Source of the DNA: JAWKHR01 sp041394725
Lineage (GTDB): Bacteria; Acidobacteriota; Vicinamibacteria; Vicinamibacterales; SCN-69-37
Assembly: GCA_041394725.1 (NCBI GenBank)
Contig: JAWKHR010000021.1
Location: forward strand, 1-64,000
DNA: 64,000 nucleotides
Direction of reading: 5' to 3'
In this document: positions 59,183-64,000 of the stretch, piece by piece
How positions within the stretch are numbered: position 1 is the stretch's first letter
Layout of the letters: each line of letters starts with the position of its first letter
Translations under genes and position numbers: made by a program
The notes under the pieces: generated by a model
The model's database searches: none
What the model was told of the DNA's origin: nothing
The model's input: only the letters and a program-made list of their open reading frames with translations

Positions 59183-60622
59183 CTACCCCGCCCGCTGGAA
59201 CGCCCGGCGGCCGTAGAGGTGCTCGAACAGGTTGCCCTCGTGGGGCTGATCCCAGACGATCTGGTTCGTCTTGATCGGGCCGAGGTTGAGCCGGCCGACC
59301 AGGTTCGACGCGAGGAGGCGGTCGATGAGCGCCTGGTCTCTCGTCAGGGCGCTGACGACGAGCGTCGGGCCGAGGGCGTCGGGCATGGCGGCCATCTCGT
59401 CCGGCGTGACGTCCACGACCGCGACGTACGGGAACAGGAACTCGCGGTTGGCGAGCGGGTGCGCCGACGACGTGCAGTGGACGACGGTGGGGAGCAGGTA
59501 GGTGCTGCCCTCGAACTCGACCACGCGCGGGCCGCCGCGGACGGCGGCCGAGACGTCCTCGGCGCCGGGCTCGTGCAGGCCGGCGTCGATCTGATCCGAC
59601 ACGCGCGTCGCGACGCGGGGATCGACGAAGGGCGCGATCTCGGCCTCGGGGTCGTCGGCCCGGCGGGGGCGGATCCGCGCGAGGCGCTCGGCGAGCGCGC
59701 GTGCCAGGTCGCGCCCGTGCGCCGGCGTCCACACGCCGGACGCGTTCACGCACGAGCGGCCGCCGTTCTCGGCGACCGACGTGGCGATGAGGTCCAGGTG
59801 GTCGGCCCAGCGACCCGCCTCGTCGGGGCCGAGCAGGATCTTGCTGTAGCCCGGTCCGTGCAGCTCGAGGCGCGGGTCGCCGGCGAACGCGCCGACGGCG
59901 CCGACGTCGCCGAAGAACATGCTGCGGCCGCAGCGCCGCACGATCTCGCCGGCCCCGGCGTGGTCGCTCGGGAAGTAGTCGAAGGCCTCGCCCGGCACAC
60001 CGGCCTTCATCATCGACTGGATCAGCCGGAACGGCGTCCACGGCTCCGCGCCGCCCGGCCGGAGCACCAACGGCATCTTCAGCGCGATCGACGGCACCCA
60101 CAGGCCGTGCACGCCTGGCGAGTTGCTCGGCAGCACGACACCGAGCGCGCGCGTCCGCGGGAAGAAGCTCACCGCCTGGCCCTGCATCTCGCCGAACCCG
60201 CGGTCGAGGATCGCCGGATCGACGCCACGCGTGAGCCCGCGCAGGATCGCCGGCAGGTTGCGCATCACCGACGCCACGCGCGCCATGTTGCGCCGCACCA
60301 TCGCGTACGGCATCCCGGTGGTCGCCGACAGCTGCTCGACGTAGTCGTCCGGCCGCTGCACGTCGTCGTTCGCCGGGCCCACGGGCAGCGCGTCGTGCAG
60401 GAACACGTCCGCCGCGTCGTGGACCATCGCCATCAGCCGTTCGGTCGGAATCGCGACGAGCGTCGCGCGCATCGCATCCTGTGCGAGCAGGTCGCGCCGG
60501 ATCAGCCCGACGTTGGCCTGGCTGACCTCGACGAACGGCCGGCCCGTCGCGTGATGCGGGGCGTGGACCACGTCGAGACTGCGGTACGGCCGTCCCCGGC
60601 GGAGGAGCGGGATGTGGAGCAT
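59183..60622 (-). CDS. Aldehyde dehydrogenase-superfamily acyl reductase-like protein
   Basis: This 479-residue protein is an ALDH-superfamily member. LGVVLPSNSPGVHGLWVPSI and KMPLVLRPGGAEPWTPFRLI form the nucleotide-binding part. NGGRSCVNASGVWTPAHGRD holds the catalytic Cys. REFLFPYVAVVDVTPDEMAA and LASNLVGRLNLGPIKTNQIV complete the domain. About 130 N-terminal residues precede the ALDH core. Such enzymes reduce acyl thioesters or oxidise aldehydes. LuxC-type reductases have a similar size and partner. A PaaK/LuxE-like gene is divergent to it, so an acyl-activation and reduction pair is a reasonable inference. It is the first gene of the run leading to the ABC transporter. Confidence 0.75.
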   Translation of the reverse strand: MLHIPLLRRGRPYRSLDVVHAPHHATGRPFVEVSQANVGLIRRDLLAQDAMRATLVAIPTERLMAMVHDAADVFLHDALPVGPANDDVQRPDDYVEQLSATTGMPYAMVRRNMARVASVMRNLPAILRGLTRGVDPAILDRGFGEMQGQAVSFFPRTRALGVVLPSNSPGVHGLWVPSIALKMPLVLRPGGAEPWTPFRLIQSMMKAGVPGEAFDYFPSDHAGAGEIVRRCGRSMFFGDVGAVGAFAGDPRLELHGPGYSKILLGPDEAGRWADHLDLIATSVAENGGRSCVNASGVWTPAHGRDLARALAERLARIRPRRADDPEAEIAPFVDPRVATRVSDQIDAGLHEPGAEDVSAAVRGGPRVVEFEGSTYLLPTVVHCTSSAHPLANREFLFPYVAVVDVTPDEMAAMPDALGPTLVVSALTRDQALIDRLLASNLVGRLNLGPIKTNQIVWDQPHEGNLFEHLYGRRAFQRAG

Positions 60623-60634
60623 GGGGGAATCTTA

Positions 60635-60690
60635 TAGGGTCCGGAGGGTCCCAGGGGCCCTGCCTGGGACTCTGGGACCCTGATAAGCTC
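60635..60690. repeat. GGGTCC-rich palindromic element, copy 3
   Basis: TTATAGGGTCCGGAGGGTCC near 60633 is mirrored by CTGGGACCCTGATAAGC near 60676. The element fills most of the 76-bp divergent region between the aldehyde dehydrogenase and adenylate-forming genes. Its TTATA/ATAA edges could be parts of promoters in both directions. Confidence 0.7.
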
Positions 60691-60698
60691 TGGCGCCA

Positions 60699-61745
60699 AT
60701 GACTCACGACCTCGATGCGCATGTGCGCGACATCGTGCAGTGGCACTTCGATCCGGAGACCGGGACCCCGTTCTGGCTGGAGTACGCGAAGCAGCTCGAC
60801 TGGGACCCGCGCCGGGAGATCCGGACGTACCAGGATCTCGACCGCTTCGGGTGCTTCCAGGACGAATGGCTGCGCGGCGGGCCCGTGCGGCGGTGGGTGC
60901 CGAAGGGACTCGCCGATCGGCCGGTGTACGTCTTCGAGACGGGCGGCTCGACCGGCGTGCCGAAATCGCGCATCAGCATCGAGGACTTCCGGATCGACTA
61001 CGAGCTGTTCAGCGAGACGCTGCCCGACGCGTACTTTCCGAAGGGCAGCGACTGGCTCATGGTGGGGCCGTCCGGGCCGCGGCGGCTGCGGCTCGCGGTC
61101 GAGCACCTCGCGCAGCATCGCGGGGGCATCTGCTTCTGCGTGGACCTCGATCCGCGCTGGGTCATCAAGCTGATCAAGGCGCGCCAGATGGACCAGGTCG
61201 AGGCCTACAAGCGCCACGTCGTCGACCAGGCGCTGACCCTGCTCAAGGCGCACGACGGCATCCGGTGCCTGTTCATCACGCCGAAGCTGCTCGAGGCGCT
61301 GGCGGAGAAGATCTCGCTCGAGAAGGCGGGCATCCGCGGCATCTTCTGCGGCGGCACCGAGATGACGCCGCAGTTCCATCGCTGGGTGAAGGAAGAGGTG
61401 CTGGGCGACGTCTTCTTCGCGCCGACGTACGGCAACACGCTGATGGGCCTCGCCGTCGGCAAGCCGTTCGACCCGGCCGACGACTACGCGATCATCTACT
61501 ACCCGCCGCGGCCCCGTGCCGTGCTCGAGGTCGTCGATCCGGACGAGCCCACGCGGCTGGTCGGCTACGGCGAGACGGGTCGGGTGCGCCTGACGACGCT
61601 GACGCGGGAGTTCTTCATGCCGCGCTTCCTCGAGCGCGACGAAGCCGAACGCGAGCCGCCGTGCGACGCGTATCCGTGGGACGGCGTGCGCAACGTCCGC
61701 CCGTTCTCGCGGTTCCAGGCGTCGGTGACGGAAGGCGTGTACTGA
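60699..61745 (+). CDS. PaaK/LuxE-like adenylate-forming enzyme
   Basis: This 348-residue protein starts MTHDLDAHVRDIVQWHFDPE. The ATP-binding motif is VYVFETGGSTGVPKSRISIE, as in phenylacetate-CoA ligases and LuxE acyl-protein synthetases. FITPKLLEALAEKISLEKAG, IFCGGTEMTPQFHRWVKEEV and FFAPTYGNTLMGLAVGK are the next core blocks. GYGETGRVRLTTLTREFFMP is near the hinge. It is about 80 residues shorter than PaaK and close to LuxE in length, so the C-terminal lid domain may be small or absent. It should activate a carboxylic acid as acyl adenylate and transfer it to a thiol. A divergent aldehyde dehydrogenase may then reduce it. Confidence 0.78.
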   Translation: MTHDLDAHVRDIVQWHFDPETGTPFWLEYAKQLDWDPRREIRTYQDLDRFGCFQDEWLRGGPVRRWVPKGLADRPVYVFETGGSTGVPKSRISIEDFRIDYELFSETLPDAYFPKGSDWLMVGPSGPRRLRLAVEHLAQHRGGICFCVDLDPRWVIKLIKARQMDQVEAYKRHVVDQALTLLKAHDGIRCLFITPKLLEALAEKISLEKAGIRGIFCGGTEMTPQFHRWVKEEVLGDVFFAPTYGNTLMGLAVGKPFDPADDYAIIYYPPRPRAVLEVVDPDEPTRLVGYGETGRVRLTTLTREFFMPRFLERDEAEREPPCDAYPWDGVRNVRPFSRFQASVTEGVY

Positions 61746-61795
61746 GAGAAAGGCGCGCGAGTGACTTCGAAGTTGGAACTTCGAACTTCGAACCG
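61744..61795. repeat. TTCGAAGTT intergenic repeat, copy 2
   Basis: This is the inverted counterpart of the copy at 52207-52256. It runs GAGAGAAAGGCGCGCGAGTG and then ACTTCGAAGTTGGAACTTCG. It starts inside the stop codon of the adenylate-forming gene. The rest of the 154-bp convergent gap (to 61899) shows nothing else I can name. Confidence 0.8.
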
Positions 61796-61899
61796 GGGAA
61801 CGTTCGCCGGCTCGGATCGGGGCCGGCTCGCCAACTCTTCCCTCGGATCGGGGCCCGCGGGCGGCTTCGCGGTTTCGGCGATGTCGGCGACTTCTCGGG

Positions 61900-64000
61900 C
61901 TATTCCGCCGGACGCGCCGACGTCGCCGGGAAATAGACCTCGAGCGACGCCTCGTGATCGGACTCGTTCGCGGCGCGGAGCCAGCCGCCGCAGCGCTGCG
62001 CCAGCACTTCGATCGCGTGCGAGGCCTGGGCGCGCTGCAGGCCGTAGCCCGACGCGCTGACCGCGACGACCGTGTTCAGGCCGGCGCGGCCGTGCAGGAA
62101 CCCGTGCACGTCCTCCGCGTCCAGCTCGACGCGGTCGGTCTCGATGCGCAGGATGCCCCCCACCGGCAGCAGGTCGCGCGCGGCCACGACCAGCGCGGTC
62201 AGCAGCTGATCCAGGTCGTCGCCGCTCTGGATCACCGTGCCCGACGGTCGCAGGTCCGTCTCGTAGACGATGTGGCTGCCGATGAGCCGGCGGAGCGTGG
62301 GTTCGAGCTTCCGGACCGACTCGTTGAGATCGACGCGGTCCGGCGGCGCGACCTGGCGCCGGCTGAACGCGACGAGCTGCCGGACGAGCGTGGCGGCCTC
62401 TTCGGCGCCGGCGAGCGCGGTCTCGGCCGCGATCCGGTGGGCGCCGTGCGGACCGGGGGTGTCGGCCAGCTCGCGCGCGGCCTGGCGCACGGACCGGAGC
62501 CGGGCCTCGAGGTCGGGCGCCATCGACGCCGCCAGCGTGCCCACTTCCTGGAGCCGCCGCGCCAGTCGCAGGTCCTCCTCGAGGCGGGTCGCGGCGCTCG
62601 CGTCGACGCAAATCCGTTCGACGACCTCGCGCCCGTCCGCCTGGCGCACGATGGCCGCCGACTCGCGCAGGCAGATCGTCCGGCCGTCGGGCCGCGTCCA
62701 CGTCACCTCGATGCCGTCGTACCGGCGGTCGGCGCGCAGCCGCTCGTCGAGGGCGGTGCGGCCGGCCAGCGCGGCGAACGGGCCCGTCGACTGCTGCTCG
62801 AGCGCGGCGGCCGCGTCGCGGTACCCGAACAGGCGCGCGAACGTGTCGTTGCAGGTCTCGAGGTGGCCGTCGAGGGTCATCACCGCGCGGCCGAAGAGCG
62901 ACGACCCGCTGAGCCGCGTGAAGGCCGCCCGCAGCTGCGTCAGTTCCCCGCTGAGCGTCTCCAGGCGGGCCTCGGAGGTCGCGCCGAGCGCGCGCAGTTC
63001 GCGCGTGGCGACCGACAGCTCGTGCTCGATCGCCTGGCGCGTCTGGATCTCGGCCTGGAGCGAGGCGCGATGCTGATCGACGGCCGACTCGAGTTCGGCG
63101 ACCTGCTCGCGCAGCGCCGCCCGGCGCCCGCGCTCGTGATCGAAGGCCTGGCGGACGACCTCGATCTCCTCGCGATCCTGCAGGCGGCTGCGGCGGGCCG
63201 CGTCGAGCTCGGCCTCGCGCGCGGCGTGCTCGGCGCGCAGGGCCTGAATCGTTGCTTCCAGCCGCGCGCGAGCCTCGACCGCGTCAGCGGTCTCGGCCAG
63301 CCGGGCGTCCAGGGCCGCACGCGCGCGTTCGGCGGCCTCGCGCCGGCCGGCTTCGAGGGCGCGGGCCTCCTCGAGGCGCGTCACCGCGTCCTCCGCGGCG
63401 CGCAGTGACGCGGTGACGCCGGCGAGCCGCGCCTCGGCGGCCTCGCGGGCCTCACGATCGGCTGCCGCCGCCTGCTCGATGGCCGCGCGGTCGGCTGCCG
63501 CCGCCTGCTCGATGGCCGCGCGGTCGGCTGCCGCCTTCTGCTCGATGGCCGCGCGGTCGGCGGCGGCCGCCTGTTCGAGCGCGGCGCGGTCGTGCCGGCG
63601 GTCCTGCTCGAGCGCCTGACGTCGCGCCTCGTCCTCGCGGAGCCGGCGCTCGTAGTCCTGGCGCAACGCCTCCCACGTGGTGCGTTCGGCGGCGTGGTCG
63701 GCGGCGAGCTGGCGCAGCTCGGCCTGCAGTGCCTCGATGGACGACTGCAGCTCCGAGGTCTGGCCGGCGTCGGCCGCCAGGCGCTCGACGCGCTGGCCGA
63801 GCGTGGTGCGGGCCTTCTCGGCGTCGTGCAGCCGCGTTTCCAGGTCGTGCCTGGACGTGGCCAGTGCGTCGAGTTCCCGCCGCAGGTCGTCGATCGTGGT
63901 GGCGTGGCCGTTGGCGCGCGCCTCCGCGTCGCGGATGGCGTCCTCGAGCCGGTGCCGGTCGGCCTCGAGCCGCCCGCGCTCCGATTCGAGGTGCACGCGT
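61900..64000 (-). CDS. Coiled-coil, PAS and degenerate histidine-kinase protein (partial, N-terminus off window)
   Basis: The frame is open to the right edge, so at least 700 residues are visible and the start is missing. The first about 350 residues are a long coiled coil with an AAIEQAAAADR tandem. A PAS-like domain follows (SLFGRAVMTLDGHLETCNDT, FARLFGYRDAAAALE). Then comes a module aligned with PAS-linked histidine kinases: RRLQEVGTLAASMAPDLEAR at the H-box, with Pro where His is expected; LTALVVAARDLLPVGG at the N-box, with Ala for Asn; and VVAVSASGYGL in place of DxGxG. No G2 box is seen. It is probably a signalling scaffold without kinase activity. The pattern is seen directly; the role is inferred. 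Confidence 0.8.
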   Translation of the reverse strand, partial: RVHLESERGRLEADRHRLEDAIRDAEARANGHATTIDDLRRELDALATSRHDLETRLHDAEKARTTLGQRVERLAADAGQTSELQSSIEALQAELRQLAADHAAERTTWEALRQDYERRLREDEARRQALEQDRRHDRAALEQAAAADRAAIEQKAAADRAAIEQAAAADRAAIEQAAAADREAREAAEARLAGVTASLRAAEDAVTRLEEARALEAGRREAAERARAALDARLAETADAVEARARLEATIQALRAEHAAREAELDAARRSRLQDREEIEVVRQAFDHERGRRAALREQVAELESAVDQHRASLQAEIQTRQAIEHELSVATRELRALGATSEARLETLSGELTQLRAAFTRLSGSSLFGRAVMTLDGHLETCNDTFARLFGYRDAAAALEQQSTGPFAALAGRTALDERLRADRRYDGIEVTWTRPDGRTICLRESAAIVRQADGREVVERICVDASAATRLEEDLRLARRLQEVGTLAASMAPDLEARLRSVRQAARELADTPGPHGAHRIAAETALAGAEEAATLVRQLVAFSRRQVAPPDRVDLNESVRKLEPTLRRLIGSHIVYETDLRPSGTVIQSGDDLDQLLTALVVAARDLLPVGGILRIETDRVELDAEDVHGFLHGRAGLNTVVAVSASGYGLQRAQASHAIEVLAQRCGGWLRAANESDHEASLEVYFPATSARPAE
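63459..63590 (-). repeat. 33-bp coding tandem repeat (AAIEQAAAADR), four units
   Basis: Four near-identical 33-bp units encode eleven-residue heptad-plus-four repeats within the coiled coil of the degenerate kinase. An eleven-residue period fits a right-handed or straight coiled coil. Confidence 0.85.

Noticed and set aside
57221..60637. A 1138-codon plus-strand frame opposite the ABC, glycosyltransferase and dehydrogenase genes
   Set aside because: It is His/Arg/Val-rich with no recognisable fold, while the minus strand encodes three motif-complete proteins.
59183..61745. A bioluminescence (lux) operon
   Set aside because: Only LuxC/LuxE-like functions are suggested. No luciferase subunits are present, and the similarity is at superfamily level.

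Overview
The window is high-GC DNA from what looks like an acidobacterium, most likely class Vicinamibacteria. The basis is three large permeases of the acidobacterial duplicated orphan permease (ADOP) type, an acidobacterial VWFA-related protein, Oar-like TonB-dependent receptors, a TIGR03790-type protein and several secreted PQQ-propeller-like proteins. I see no rRNA, tRNA, CRISPR array, transposase or phage gene. Genes are dense and mostly in short operons joined by ATGA/GTGA overlaps.

Region 1 (1-14100, all minus strand) is an exopolysaccharide and exosortase locus. In transcription order it holds a secreted Cys-repeat protein, a TIGR03790-type TPR protein, exosortase A, EpsI, a PrsT-like TPR lipoprotein, a four-gene nucleotide-sugar set (cytidylyltransferase, 4,6-dehydratase, 3,5-epimerase, SDR reductase/epimerase), two glycosyltransferases and the start of a PcRGLX/YetA-like protein. 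No PEP-CTERM substrate is in the window.

Region 2 (14400-35700) is mixed: a small protein with unusual codon use, an M23 peptidase lipoprotein, a PadR repressor with a recognisable promoter and operator next to an ADOP permease, a Cys-motif protein, a serine hydrolase, a second ADOP permease, a two-component system, a plug-less Oar-like receptor followed by a VWFA-related protein, and a third ADOP permease.

Region 3 (35600-48400) has three tandem PQQ-propeller-like genes, then a TAXI-TRAP transporter and an ICMT-like methyltransferase. A converging operon encodes a HemW-like radical SAM enzyme, a halogenase-like flavoenzyme and a hotdog thioesterase. About 1.3 kb across the first two PQQ genes carries roughly fifteen frame changes while the protein sequence stays recognisable, which points to a local sequence error.

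Region 4 (48400-64000) holds a second Oar-like receptor with a plug, a small membrane protein, another PQQ-like protein, an operon of aldehyde dehydrogenase, glycosyltransferase and ABC ATPase/permease with a divergent PaaK/LuxE-like adenylate-forming enzyme, and a truncated coiled-coil protein ending in a degenerate histidine-kinase module.

Intergenic space is rich in small repeats of at least four families: long hairpins with conserved GGGTCAGGTCTTGGATC tips, GGGTCC-rich palindromes, TTCGAAGTT repeats and 7-bp AGTGCCC tandems. Several of them provide the stop codons of adjacent genes.
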